From Rugalucina vietnamica (taxonomy: Eukaryota > Mollusca > Bivalvia > Lucinida > Lucinidae), in contig OZ024869.1 of the NCBI GenBank assembly GCA_964017185.1, positions 64,928,931 to 64,992,930 of the forward strand: a stretch of 64,000 nucleotides of DNA, in the 5' to 3' direction. Positions 1 through 11,508 of the stretch are shown one piece after another. The translations under genes and the position numbers were made by a program. Below the pieces are notes generated by a model, which had not been told where the DNA came from, made no database searches, and saw only the letters and a program-made list of their open reading frames with translations. Numbering within the stretch: the stretch's first letter is position 1; each line of letters begins with the position of its first letter.

Positions 1-360
1 GTTAATCCAGGTCCCCGTTCTAATTAATGTTTTCACTGCCCTTAGATGAACTTGATTTTTTTTTTCATTTGCTATATTTGCAGCTAAAATTATGTCGTGT
101 GTTGGCCCTCAAAAGTCTCCCCGTACATCATGCATAGTGCAGATTATATATTTCCTTTCGGTCCGTTGACATCAGCGATGATATGCGGAGCAATTAGATA
201 ATTTATTACCATTTTTATACAATTTTATATGAGAATAATTGTATTTGCACTTACATGTAATACACATTTTTGTTTTCTTTTTAACTTTTGCTCATGTTCA
301 TGTTTAGATATGGTTTAAGGTTTACTATAATATTTATCTAGTTCTTTTATGCTCAACAGG
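1..360. other. AT-rich non-coding stretch
   Basis: AT-rich sequence with no supported gene, RNA or repeat. The last bases (about 340-360) are pyrimidine-rich and end in CAG, and could serve as a splice acceptor for the candidate exon that follows. Confidence 0.5.
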
Positions 361-476
361 CATCATGGTCAGACTGTTTAACATTGATAAATTTGGTGAC
401 AACACCTGCATCACACCTGGGCGGTGGCTCGTGGAGAAGCATTTTGTGACGCTCCGGTGCCAGGTCTCGGTGAGTA
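361..476 (+). CDS. Candidate internal exon, unknown protein
   Basis: I do not recognise this gene. A pyrimidine-containing tract ending in CAG precedes an open stretch of about 37 codons, including LFNIDKFGDNTCITPGRW. It ends at a strong donor-like sequence, TCG|GTGAGTAAGT. Base composition is more GC-rich than the surroundings, which suits an exon. No domain can be named and no partner exon was found in the window. It could equally be an unrecognised repeat with splice-like edges. Confidence 0.25.
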
Positions 477-884
477 AGTACCATAAGACTTGCGGACTCG
501 CTCCTTTAGGTCTTCTGGTGTTTGTGCTTCGCAGCGAACATCTTTTACGAAAATCAAGATTGGCTTGTTTTCAATAATGTAATACACAATTTTATTGATT
601 TGTATAAGCTTTTAGGGTTTAAAGACATCTGGTTTAGTACTTTTTTGAATGTTTCTTATGAATTATTTGATGTACATTCTCATTCTGTAAATCTGTGATA
701 TACATATTATGTTTTAAAGCAAATCATAGTGTCTCATAAGTCTATACAGACTGGGTATCAAATCTATGTAAATGTGTAATATATTGTATTTGATATGTGA
801 CACTCAAATAAACAAACAAATAAACATGTCTGAAGTTGGATAGCCTCTTTGTGGTGTTATGCAATTATGATTCTACATCAATAG
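477..884. other. Non-coding stretch, nothing recognised
   Basis: AT-rich; no gene or clear repeat seen. A short run of AATAAACAAACAAATAAAC near 810 is low complexity. Confidence 0.4.
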
Positions 885-933
885 GTACAAGTAGGCAAAG
901 ATCAGGAAAAGGCGCAATCAGAAAAAGATTAAA
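885..933 (+). mobile_element. Terminal fragment of dispersed GTACAAGTAGGC family
   Basis: Matches the start of a family seen several times in this window, beginning GTACAAGTAGGCAAAGATCA and continuing through AGGAAAAGGCGCAATCAG. Only about 45 bases remain. Longer copies lie near 9.0, 21.7, 22.6, 48.7 and 58.6 kb. The class is unknown. Confidence 0.7.
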
Positions 934-1034
934 AAGATTAAAGTTTCTCTCATGTAATTATCTATAACTGCTTGGTCCAAAGCAATGCTGATTCTACATT
1001 AAACAATTTCTCTTATGTAATTATCTATAACTGT

Positions 1035-1316
1035 CTAGCTTAATGTGGATGTGTATCCAGTTTTTGGGATGATACTATCTATGTCCTTAACCCATATTTG
1101 ACGAATGGATTCTCCCATCATTATCAATTGGATCAGTGCACTTTCATTTTTAGGGGCTTCAGGTGTGATTTTAATATCCCATTTTTCGATTGAATTTCTC
1201 TGTGCAAACAGAATAGCCCCAGATGGGACCCCGCATTCTGCGTCGTCACATCTGGGGCTATGCTGTTTGCCTATGTCCCACAAAAGGGACACCAGGCTTG
1301 TATGAGTTAAGCACAA
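1035..1316 (-). other. Open frame of 93 codons, unknown, possibly repeat-derived
   Basis: The minus strand is open for 93 codons, with a protein-like stretch reading VPSGAILFAQRNSIEKWDI. No domain was recognised. It contains an inverted repeat, TAGCCCCAGATG near 1216 against CATCTGGGGCTA near 1249, so the frame may belong to a folded mobile sequence rather than a host gene. No start context or splice sites support a gene. Confidence 0.2.
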
Positions 1317-1477
1317 AGGCTACTGATAAGCAGTTCTTGGATCAGTGTTCAAACTGAATCTGTATAATGAACATGTCTTCATCCCGCCTTCCATTCCCAG
1401 AAACGCCATCAGATATACATAGTATATAATTGGGTTTTCCTTCCCATGTCTTAAATTACAATTACAGGATGAGATAT

Positions 1478-2350
1478 ATAGAGGATATTCACTTTTTTAT
1501 CGGTGAATACCAAATATATTTCATCGGGTGAGTTGAAAACATCAAAATTTTCACGAGTGCGTAGCACGAGTGAAAATTTAGATGTTTTCAAGTCACGAGA
1601 TGAAATATATTTGGTATTTACCGATAAAAAATAAATTTTATTTTTATTTTATACAATACACGGGCATTTTCCTATTCACAAAGCAGGCGGTGAAAATGCA
1701 AAAACCAAAAATTTTTGAAAACACAAATAATTTTGGTACCACATTGTTCCTAACGTTCTAACTAAGAAAATGAATACACACACTTGATGTTTTCGTTCTA
1801 AAATAACGGAGTTATAGGCATTTGAATTTCAGAAGTGAGGCACATTTATTATATGGCAAGTGATGAAATATAGAGAAATATGTATTAAATATAACCAATA
1901 TTTGAAAAAGTTATATTTTCACATGTGAAAATATAAAAAAGTTATATTTTCACATGAAAATATAAGATTTGGGAAAACGCAAATTACGATTCCACCGTTT
2001 CATTTCTAATTTATACATAACTAAATTTATACATAACTAAATTTTATAATCTATGCTATTGTTGACGCAATGAACGTTCACACACAATAGCGACGTAATG
2101 AAGTGACGTAATGACGTCATTTAAGATTTTGACGTCATATGCTTTAGCGCGCAACGTTACAATGACTACATGCAATATAATAAAAAGAAAATTCAAGTTT
2201 TTGTCGTGAATATGACTTTTATTTCATCTCGTGAAGTGAAAAATTATATATTTCATTCGTGCCTTCGGCACTCATGAAATATAAAATGTTTTCACTTCAC
2301 TCAATGAAATAAAACTCATATTCACTCCAAAAACTTGAATATCCTCTATT
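1478..2350. mobile_element. Double-hairpin foldback element
   Basis: The ends match in inverted orientation: ATAGAGGATATTCA at 1478 against GAATATCCTCTATT at 2337-2350. Just inside each end is a long hairpin. One spans about 1503-1625, with stem TGAATACCAAATATATTTCA and loop GTGCGTAGCAC. The other spans about 2205-2335, with loop GTGCCTTCGGCAC. No coding capacity is present. The layout, a hairpin at each terminus, is shared with the larger palindrome at 17.3-19.4 kb. It is a non-autonomous DNA element, superfamily unknown. Confidence 0.75.
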
Positions 2351-3639
2351 TAATGACGTCAAGTGAATGGAAACGTCAGAAGTAATCCAAACTCTACAGT
2401 GAAAATATCGGCTGATATCAATCACTAGTGAAAATATCAATATCAATTCTGCTGTGAAAATATCACTTTTATCCATTTTTGATATACATTAATTTCACTG
2501 CTTAGTATAAAATAAATTTAGTTTTTGCTTATTTTACAGCTCTGTAAATTCAAACAAAATCTGATTCAGTCTTTGGGGTAGTTTTCTTCTATTATCCACA
2601 GGCCTTCTTTACCCAAAAACATCATGCTTCATCAAGCAAGTATGCAAACGTCAGGCTAACTCGAGTATGAGATTTAGCTCAACATTAGCATTGTTCGTGT
2701 CACATGGTATTCTTTCGGTTAAACAATTCAGTACCATGTATGTATAACAGGCATCCACTCTAGCGTTCGTGTTATCCGTGTTGTCTGAGACTGCAATTCG
2801 GAGTCTAGCTTATATTTAAAAGGCAAGCAGGTAGTAATAAATTTTGTAGTCCGACTAAAGGGTTGATCACCAAATTAGCCAACGCAACTCAAGATAGTAG
2901 CTGCCCCGAAGGGTGAGCTGCCCCGAAGAAAGACTCAAAGTTTTTTATTTTTTATTTTTATGTAAATTGTAGAAATTAATGTACAATTTGTTTCTTGTGT
3001 TAGGGTTTAAGCATTAGATATTGTGATTAGTATGATGTTAATAATTTTCTCTAGCCCAATGTTGCCATATACGAGTATTAAAGGGTCAGTTATGAGGTTT
3101 GAGAAGCCGAAACCGCGGTATGACCCATTCCCTTCCGCATTAATGTTTTCAATGCTCTTAAAATAATGTTTTGATTTTAACCCTACAACGATGCACAACA
3201 ATGATGTATTAAGAGTCAAGAATGTTATGTGCATATTCTGAAATCGCACCAATGTCTATGTGTCCCTTATGACATCTTATGTCTGAAAGTGTTATATTAT
3301 GGCCAATTGGCAATGAAAAGAATATACGCTAGAGGTTAGAGAGCTATGCGTGATGTGTAAATCATCTATTGTAAGAGACGACATAATTCAGATTAGGTCT
3401 TGACGACGTCCGGGAAATGAAATCATAAAGATGGTCTAGAAAAGATAAATGCAGTACTCAAAACTCGCTATAAAACTACTTTCTTTGACTAAAATTAAAG
3501 GTATAAGATTATCCTAGGCATAACGGCAGATACAGTACTATTATATTATTGCGCGACCTGGACAAAATGCTATGACAACAGGGCGTAAATTTAATCTCAT
3601 TTCTGCAAAACACATACAATGTAATACGTACATGTAGGT
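2351..3639. other. Non-coding stretch, no gene recognised
   Basis: No supported gene. Short open frames here lack protein character. A small direct duplication, GCTGCCCCGAA, occurs near 2900-2925. Confidence 0.4.
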
Positions 3640-3992
3640 ATCCTTTTGCACGTAGAGAAAAAGACAGTCACGCCGAAACAACAAATTTACACGCGCGTAC
3701 ATGTACACATGTACACGTAGTTACGTGTAATAGAAATACTCAACAAGGAGAAGTAACTGTTTTAATTTTAGGCGTACTTTTTTGAGAAGCGTAAAATTCT
3801 TCGCTTAGAGACATGTAATACTTGGCTTAAATTACGAGTAAAATGAGAACTTAAATCATCATTACTTGTAAAACTTCTACCTACGCGTTAATTGGTTAAT
3901 TGTAAAATGGTACACCCGCCCCACTTCCACAGGTAGCTTAATGGAAAATGTAGTTTAAATGAGGGAATCAAAATAAATAAGAGTGAAACCAC

Positions 3993-4119
3993 TTTGGTTA
4001 TTAAATCTTGAAGTTCACCCCATGTGCAAGGAGGACGATTTGTCGTCTTCTGTGCCTTAGATTCAGCTTTTGAAATGTGAGTAAGGTCATATCTGGAACT
4101 AAATGTACCTTTATATACC
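3993..4119 (-). CDS. Candidate exon, unknown protein
   Basis: I do not recognise this. On the minus strand a good acceptor, GGTTTTGCAG, is followed by an open stretch of about 42 codons. It includes SRYDLTHISKAESKAQK and then RPPCTWGELQDLITK. The composition looks like real protein. The following donor, AAA|GTGGTT, is weak. No neighbouring exon was found and the exon sits between repeat clusters, so it may be a relic. Confidence 0.22.
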
Positions 4120-4289
4120 CTGCAAAACCATTTTATAGAAAAAAATACATTAACGGATTTATATATAATTACAATTTGGAAAGCTGTTTGCTGAATCATT
4201 CAGTTATTTAATGCAACTACATGTATATGTAAAATGAAGAGAATAAAATCAAATAAATTTTAAAAGAATGATTCCCTTCATTTCATAGG

Positions 4290-4376
4290 TGCTGCAAAAG
4301 AACGCGGTGACTGAGACTCGAACCCACAGCATCTTACTTTCTGCGCTAGCTCTCTGCCAACAGAGCTACCAAGCCA
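4290..4376 (-). pseudogene. tRNA-like relic
   Basis: On the minus strand the sequence reads TGGTAGCTCTGTTGGCAGAG, a box A / D-arm, followed about 30 bases later by GGGTTCGAGTCTCAG, a box B / T-arm. Acceptor pairing is poor. It is a tRNA-derived relic, probably a SINE head rather than a working tRNA. Confidence 0.55.
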
Positions 4377-4415
4377 CATATCATACCATTACCTTTTCAA
4401 CCTTGATCAATTGAT

Positions 4416-4612
4416 TTGTCCCAAAATCTGTTTGGAGCCATGTCTGAACCAATGACACAGTCCTACTTTGTCGCTTACAGACTGGCACTGAGCCACCAAA
4501 TGTCACAGTGGCGAAAAAAGAGCGTGGCACAACCAGGACTCGAACCCATGGCCTCTCACTTAATGAGCGAGAATTCTGCCACATGTCAGCCCATTGCACC
4601 ATTGCTTGATGT
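4416..4612 (-). pseudogene. Diverged unit of the tRNA-Thr-like repeat
   Basis: This shares the whole arrangement of the units at 29.06-30.16 kb: CTGAGCCACCAAATGTCACA, a GCGAAAAAAGAGCGTGGC spacer and a minus-strand tRNA-like body with box B GGTTCGAGTCCTGG. The anticodon stem-loop is intact (CTCGC/GTGAG with loop TCATTAA), but the D-arm and acceptor have decayed. It is an older dispersed copy of the family that later formed the tandem array. Confidence 0.6.
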
Positions 4613-4877
4613 GTATGAGTTGTCACAGTTATTCAAATAATTCAGGAAAGAGGGAGGCGTGGGTGGGATGAAATATTCTTGACAATGTAGTGATTGCTGA
4701 TGTCGGTACGCGTAAAATGCTCAACGCATAGAATTTTACGCGTAAATAACACGTAAATTTTCCACGCGCTTAAAGTACATAAAACATAAAAATGAAATGA
4801 CCCTTCCACATTACATTTCTACGCGTAAATACGTGGTAATATTCCGCGTGAAGTTTTACGTGTCTTACGCGTAGATC

Positions 4878-4891
4878 GGGGGGGGGGGGGG
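4878..4891. repeat. Poly-G run
   Basis: A homopolymer of about 13 G after TACGCGTAGATC. Its exact length is uncertain in any assembly. Confidence 0.8.
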
Positions 4892-5674
4892 ATATGTTAG
4901 ACACATGGTTCTTTTCTTACCTTCTATTCTTGGTTTCTAATTGACCATTCCAGAAGTTCTTCGAATTTCTCCGTTCTCCTCTTTACCAATAACAGGCCGA
5001 TTTAATTACAAACGCCGATGTTTTTTCATGAACTTTGTTCCCGGAGATTAAATTGAATAAAGTCAGGAGCTGATCAGTAGAGTTTTTTAAGTAATCTATA
5101 AAATCCTGGGAACAATAATTGAATCAAACGTTGAACAATACGGGAAACAATAATAAGACAAAATCTGTCAGCAGGGTACGGAAGAAATTCAAGTCAATTC
5201 TTTAGCACACTCAGGTTACATACAAGTACATGTAACACACATGAGGAGCAACATAACAAGTATCATCATAATAGTGCGCATAAATTGTTCAAAGAACTAT
5301 GCATGAGTCAAATGCAAAATCGGTTATCAGTTTCATACCCATAATACACTGGAAGACATTTAGGCGAAACCAGTTATTTTGTTGAAGAAGCATGTATTTC
5401 GAAACAAAGAGATAATTTCTTGAATTTCGAATTTCAAGGGAATTTAGCATAACATAAGCTTGCTGCTTATCAATTGTCAGCAGAATATAAAACAAAATCA
5501 AACTTTTTGAGGTTGATTCAAGTGATTAGCAGTAGCAGACTCCAATGTCCGTGAAGCCTGAATGATGTCAAAGTCAGCTGTGTACACGATATACAACCTG
5601 AACTAAGAGGTACCCGGGTTATCCAATAAGTTCTGACGATGACATCGCAAACGAAAACATATTAAGAAATATAG
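4892..5674. other. Non-coding stretch, nothing recognised
   Basis: No gene or repeat family could be supported; open frames are short and low in complexity. Confidence 0.4.
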
Positions 5675-5822
5675 TTTGTTGATTGGGGTTTAACGTCCCA
5701 CCAACAGCTAAGGTCATATGGAGACGGGACCTCGGTTTATAGTCCCATCCGACGGACTGGAGAAGCCCGGGATCGAACCTGCGACCCCTGGTTTACATGG
5801 CGAGTGACATTACCACTGGGCT
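5675..5822 (-). mobile_element. tRNA-derived SINE
   Basis: On the minus strand it begins GCCCAGTGGTAATGTCACTC (box A) and continues to GGTTCGATCCCGGGC (box B). A conserved body with GGGACTATAAACCGAGGTCC follows, then a GGTTGGTGGGACGTT-like tail. This is the head-and-body layout of molluscan tRNA SINEs. It lies directly before the reverse transcriptase relic. Confidence 0.75.
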
Positions 5823-5894
5823 CCATTCATGAATACACTGATTGTTTGCAATGGCTTATAATATAATAGCTTCAACGAGGCATTTAATTCGATT

Positions 5895-6340
5895 TCAAGG
5901 TACCTCGATGACCTTTTGAACATTGGCAATCCTTATTTTGAAGGCATGGTCAAACAAATTTATCCCCCTTAACTACAGCTGAATAAAGCAAACAACACAG
6001 ATACCGAAGCCCCATTTTTAGACTTACATCTTTCTATTGCATATGGATTCGTTTCTTCTAAAATTAATGATAAAGGCGATGACTTTAATTTTGATATAGT
6101 AAACTTTCCGATTTTGGATGATGACGTTCCTCGCCGTGCTTCTAATGGCGTATACATTTCACAACTTATGAGGTTTGCTAGAGTCTGCAATCATGTTGCG
6201 GACTTCAATGCACGAAATAAATGTTTAACAGCCAAACTTCTTCAGCAGAGCTATCGGTATCATAAACTTCGAAAAACCTTTTCTAGATTTTATCGCAGAC
6301 ACTATGAACTGATTTCCAAATTTAATGTTGGGCTAAACAG
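5895..6340 (+). pseudogene. Reverse transcriptase C-terminal fossil (non-LTR or Penelope-like group)
   Basis: The translated stretch contains the catalytic-motif signature RYLDDL. It then has FLDLHLS, DDFNFDIVNFP, DVPRRASNGVYISQLMRFAR and YRYHKLRKTFSRFYRRHYEL. Together these form the C-terminal part of a reverse transcriptase group common in invertebrate genomes. I cannot place its clade by eye. It is a broken partial copy: the similarity stops abruptly near 6340, the 5' part of the enzyme is absent, and no maturase or endonuclease region is visible. Confidence 0.7.
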
Positions 6341-6359
6341 CCAAAACGAATTAAGTCAT

Positions 6360-8400
6360 TGAATTCGGGCCAAAATTTGTCCCATAAATTTTTTGGCTTA
6401 GATTTTTGTGTTTTGCTATTTTTTCAACTACTTGGACCCTGCCTGATAAATTGTGATGTTTAAAAAATGTTAGCAACCCGAATTTTCAAATTTTATCGCT
6501 TCATGAACAACAAGACTAAATTCTAATGTGAACTACGTTACTGTGGTAGAGTATTTTTAAAAACGCAAAAAATGTAACGAGGTATGACACTTTCAAACTG
6601 TTTTAAACTAGCTTTTCACAATTGTCATTTTCTTGCTTAAAAACAAGTGTTATACGTTACACTTATTTCATAATTGCCTTCTCAGCGTAGTTTGAATGTT
6701 GGACTCAAAAGAAAATTTAAAAATAGTTGTTATTCTAAATATACAAACATCGGTTTGCTTATTTCCATCCACTTTTGAGAACTATTAAATAAATAGACTC
6801 GTTTTTATTTAGAATAAAGATTATAAATATCATAACTATACGTATTTGAGGCACTTGTAATACCGTTTTGCCATTTTCGTGCTGAAAAATGTAACATTAG
6901 CTTGGTAACGTAATTCACAAACCAATTACCAATGTATTCTTTCCTGTGAGAAATCGTACATTTCTATACCACCAATCTGCCTCAAATGTGCCACAGAAGG
7001 TAAATTTAACCTCTATTTGCACCTTAAATACAATTCATTGTATACGTCATTGTTGATTTTGTAGAAAGGACCCTTTCAAATGTACAATGTATAAAATAAG
7101 TAAAAAAATCTTCATATTATTGTTATTCATTAACTTGTTGTAGTTCGCAAGACACCCAACAAATAAAGAATGAATCACCGCATACATATTCAAAAAGGTT
7201 TTATACAACAGGTTAAAGCTTTATTTTATAGAAAAGGTGCATTTTGTCCGAAAATGATGCCATAACACATTAAAGGTAACGTAATTCACACACAAAATAT
7301 GTCAAATGTTTTCGAAAGTAGTATGTTATAAGCATGGTTTTCATGTCTCTTTTTCACATAAAGCTATCAAGAGGCATGCAAAGTAAGTCAAAAGAACAAT
7401 GGGATAAAAGATATCAACATAAGTGGACCAGGGCGTCAAATACAGCGTGCTTATTCTAAAGAGTATATTGAAAATGGACGATAAACACACATTTTTTTGG
7501 ATAATCTGGGTACCAGGTGACATCGATTAATGATAAAAACAATTAACCGAGACAACATATGTTTTATATCACTGAAAGTATGAATCATGTGATCCTATCA
7601 TGGATCAAAAGCAGAATTATGTAAAAAATGAATTACGTTACCTGCATGTGAATTTCGTTACCTACACTCAATCACATTCAGATCATAGGCGGTATGCAAA
7701 ACATAATATATGTTTTAACTTATGACTTTTGTTATTTATAAAGGGCACCTTGCACATATCGCATTGATACGATGGCTATCTATATAATTTTCATAAAAGG
7801 GTGAGATGGTGTACCCAGAAAATATAAATTAAGTCCATGTAGCTACGAAAAGCAACACTTGTATGGTTGGAATTGATACCTACGAGCAGAAATAGCCTTG
7901 GTTTAAACGAACAACGAACATAAATTCCAACGAGACATGAGAATTCAGAGTTATTTCTCTTAAAGTAAAATTGTAGTAACGTAATTCACAGTAACGTAAT
8001 TCACAACTTTGAGCTTTATTCTTATTTTCTCCTATGTTTAGAACATCCCGTAAAGTTCTTTATCTATTTGCTACATAGTATGGTCAAAGTCCTTTCACTG
8101 CTGTCGCATGAAATATTTCTACCGCTTAATTAGCAAATGATATGGGTAGGGTAACGTAGTTCACAAAACTGTGTTATTTTTCATCAGCTTTTGCTTTGAC
8201 TTTATCTTAGACAAATGAACAATAGCAAGCCCATATTTGTATTTATTTTCCAAGCATGTATCTACTGTCTTGCCAAAAACATGTAGCATGTAAGCTAAAT
8301 ATACGTTAAAAGTATTTTGTGAGAGACATTACAGGTAGTAACGTAATTCACGAAAGAATCTGGGACATCAGTAATTGAGACATGAAAATTTTAATTTTTA
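6360..8400. repeat. Region with nine dispersed copies of GTAACGTAATTCAC
   Basis: The 14-mer GTAACGTAATTCAC, or a one-base variant (one copy is a base shorter), occurs at 6528 (minus), 6905 (plus), 7276 (plus), 7629 (minus), 7648 (minus), 7976 (plus), 7991 (plus), 8151 (plus) and 8338 (plus). The surrounding DNA is otherwise unique and AT-rich, with no gene. The copies are irregularly spaced, so this is not a tandem repeat. Binding sites of a transposase or a host DNA-binding protein are possible. Confidence 0.8.
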
Positions 8401-8742
8401 CTTCAGAACCAAAATCAAGGCGTAAAATAAAAGGTCTATGTATATGGCATTGACAAATGATAGAAAACCGCCAACCCCAACAATGTATTTTCAGTAATAA
8501 GTTCTGTAATAAGCTTACTGTGCTGATGGGACAGCATTTTTGCTGGATTTTATGGGTATGTCACGTGGAAAACGTCTTACAGAGTGACTGTAGACCACAT
8601 TTCCTGCTTTTCTTTCACATGACTGTAGGGCTATGACCTTAACCTAGGTAAAACCGCTTCAAAGCACTTAATAACTACTTGTTTACTTGAAAATATATGG
8701 ATGGGACACAAAAATCACCGAATTCAATGACTTAACTCGTTT

Positions 8743-8995
8743 TGGCTGTAAAGACCCTTTTAGGTGAGGACCTTTCGGAACCAGTATTTTGGTGACTTGG
8801 TTTACAACTTTAAGAAACTTATTGTTGCAGACTGTCGCATAACATTTAAGTTATATCCTATACGTCTGTAACGCGTAATGATTTTTCTGAATTGAAAAGA
8901 AAAATCATTCCTTCTAATAAGTTTCTTAAATTTGTAAACCAAGTCACCATAAAATTCTGGTTCCGAAAGGCCCTCACGTAAAAGGGTCTTTAGCC
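8743..8995. mobile_element. Foldback element (MITE-like)
   Basis: Arms of about 80 bases pair with each other: GGCTGTAAAGACCC through GGTGACTTGGTTTAC against GTAAACCAAGTCACC through GGGTCTTTAGCC. The middle reads GCAGACTGTCGCATAACATT, and a related middle occurs alone at 23345-23440. No coding capacity. Confidence 0.8.
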
Positions 8996-9009
8996 CAACA
9001 TTAAATTTG

Positions 9010-9330
9010 TAAAATTTGTAAAACCGGTTTAAGCCCGCCAGTAATTTTATATTACTGATCGTTCCAAGGCGATACTTCTGTGGTGGTTCTTATTGTTTTA
9101 TGTCTTTGTGTTTAAAACTTTTTGTGCTGTTGGCACCTTATGTACGTATGTTATCATATTTTTAGTTATTGGGAAAATATCTGCTCAATCGGCTTACGAA
9201 ATGTATTCATGTATAAGTACCTTATTGTTAGTTTGTTTGTTTTTTCCCGCCTCGGTTTTTGAAGTGAGAATCTTTTTCTGATTGTGCCTTTTCCTGATCG
9301 TTGCCTACTTGTACCTTTTTATCAACAAAA
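9010..9330 (-). mobile_element. Copy of dispersed GTACAAGTAGGC family
   Basis: Minus-strand copy, ending on the plus strand with TTTCCTGATCGTTGCCTACT TGTACC. It shares the blocks CGTTCCAAGGCGATACTTCT and GCTGTTGGCACCTTATG, and the stretch with CTCAATCGGCTTACGAAATG, with the copies at 21.7, 22.6 and 58.6 kb. Nearly full length compared with them. No coding capacity and no clear terminal repeat, so the class is unresolved. Confidence 0.75.
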
Positions 9331-10179
9331 CCGCTAGACCGATTTTTATTATATTGGTACCGCCGACCACGTTCACCACCGAAACGAATTTTCTGATCGT
9401 ATACTTTCAAGCCCGAATATACAATTCTTAGTTGTTGCTTTTTTGTTATAGATAAGTCAAATAACACTATTATTTCAATAACTTCTACCGCGGTTTCACT
9501 GTTGTGACAGATTTTCAAGAAGACATTTAACTTAGCGTGCATATATATGGTTTATAAATCATTTAAGACTCAGAATTCTATGACATTCCGAAGCTCGGTG
9601 TATGAATACGTATGACCGCAAACGTTAATATCTTTTGATGAACATCTCTACTCTTTGATGTTGATTCTCAATAATATAGTTAAATCTTTACGGCACTTTG
9701 TTCATACTAAACAAATTACGTGAAATGGAAAATATATCAGATAATAAGTGCCCATGAGAAATTATACATCCATATGAAAGAGAATGACAATAACTTGCCC
9801 ACGCATTCCGACAAAGGCGGTTTTGCTTCCTTTTAAAATCATGTTACCCCATCAGCTATGTTGTTTTAGTTGATGTTGGAACGAGCGCAGTCATTCTCGA
9901 TGACTTTAAGTAACATTAGAATCTGATCCATACAGATCTTGAAATACATTCACTTTAGAAGACCCTTCTAACAAAGCAAAACTAATTGTACTAATGCTGA
10001 CATCTTAAAGTTCTGTGGCCTCCTTGAAAATGTTTGAAAATGTTACATAACCGCTAGTTATTTGTAGAGTCGGGTTTCCGTGTTTCAAGTATGATGACGC
10101 AGGGTTTATTAGCTACATGTTCGAAGTAACAAACAAGAGTGTTGAGTATTCATGATATCCAACTTTTCCAAACATACCT
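9331..10179. other. Non-coding stretch, nothing recognised
   Basis: No gene or clear repeat; small open frames only. Confidence 0.4.
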
Positions 10180-10592
10180 ACGGCTATATTCTCTTCCGTC
10201 ACTCAAACTCAAACTCGAACTCAACTCGAGAGTGTGGCTGGAGTATGAGTCGAGTGGTATTACATTGAGTGTGAGTGGAGTATGGATTTGGTATGCACAG
10301 CCGTCACTCAACCATCACTCACCGGAGTGTCAGATTTTCATACAAAGAAAGTTGAAATCTTATGGACATTTGATGTTATTATTCTAACATCAAATTAGCA
10401 AAAACGACTCTGACTAGACGCCGCATAGTGCGGTGAGCTGTTATCTCATTTTGATGTGCACGCATGGTATCGTATTTGCTTATACTCATTCCTTCTTGTT
10501 TGTTTGTTTGTCTGTTTCTTTGTTTATTTGTCTTTCTTTCTGTGTTGCTCTCTCTCTCTCTCTATCTGTTTGTTTGTTGTTTTATTTGTCTT

Positions 10593-10675
<83 letters not shown>

Positions 10676-11175
10676 GGGAATGGGTAGGTGAGTAGATGGG
10701 TGTGCGTAAGGTGGAGGGGGTGAGTCTGACAGCGATATCTAGCACAAAGGCTCAAATGTGTCTGTATCTGGATGTACAATTAAAATATGGATCATTGCTT
10801 TACATATTTACATATTCAAAATAGTCGCAAATGACATGCCTTGGGAAAATCGAAATCTGTTCTAGAATTCGCGACCCCTCTCAAGTAAAGATTTGTCCCG
10901 AGCGTAAAGCTTGGTCCGGGTGATGTATGTAATCTGCTATTATTGGGCTTTTTCGAAGAAAATGTGACGAAATAAGGGTCCGAAAATTTTCGAGTAGCGC
11001 TGAGTGAGGTGTCGCCTTCACTCAACGTTTACTCGAAATTTGAGTTGAGTTTGAGTGTGAGTGGGACATGTGCATACCAAATCGAACAGTTATGCGCTCA
11101 CACGAGTGACTGATCAGATTATCTGAATGAGTATGAGTGGAGTATGCCTCGAGTGTAGGTTGAGAATACAGCCGT
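10180..11175. mobile_element. Non-autonomous DNA element with ACTC-rich subterminal repeats
   Basis: The ends ACGGCTATATTCTC (10180) and GAGAATACAGCCGT (11162-11175) are inverted matches. Inside each end lie clusters of ACTCAAACTC / GAGTATGAGTGGAGTATG units, in inverted orientation relative to each other (about 10200-10330 and 11015-11160). A CT microsatellite has expanded in the interior. It is about 1 kb with no coding capacity; superfamily unknown. Confidence 0.65.
10496..10672 (+). repeat. CT-dinucleotide microsatellite with TTTG/TTTC flank
   Basis: A pyrimidine-rich run of TTTGTTTGTTTG leads into about 40 consecutive CT units from about 10596 to 10671. Open frames of poly-Leu/Ser or Arg/Glu here are artefacts of the repeat. 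Confidence 0.95.
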
Positions 11176-11508
11176 TAGTCGACTGAGCTGAAATATATAA
11201 TATTTATATCAGAGACCCGTTTATCTGATCATCCGCCTGTCAATATTGACCACCTTCCTTTCAGATCCTCTGTCTGGTCATTTCTCTTATAACCAGAAGA
11301 TAAACAATGATATCAAAATTACGTATTTGACCAGGGTAAGCAAAGTTATTAAACGACGAACAATTCATCTCTTAAGCAAATATGGCCCAGCATAGATTAC
11401 TGACACTCGCAACACATAACGGTCTTGATTGTTAGGAGATCAACATGATCAATGTCATCGTGTTCTTTGTGACATTCTCTGCCTGAACGTAGTTAGATTA
11501 TATAATTC
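11176..11508. other. Non-coding stretch, nothing recognised
   Basis: Between two elements; no gene or repeat seen. Confidence 0.4.

Larger units (their letters stand above)
3640..4877. repeat. Degenerate block rich in ACGCGTAAA / TTTACGCG motifs
   Basis: Variants of TACGCGTAAA and its complement recur in both orientations near 3680-3890 and 4705-4875, for example ACGCGTAAAATGCTC and TTTTACGCGTAAATAAC. tRNA-like relics lie between the two clusters. This is the pattern expected of the subterminal repeats of a worn DNA element, but no clean terminal inverted repeat could be fixed. Confidence 0.4.

Noticed and set aside
10433-10779. Poly-Leu/Ser and poly-Arg/Glu frames
   Set aside because: Direct translation of the CT microsatellite; not genes.
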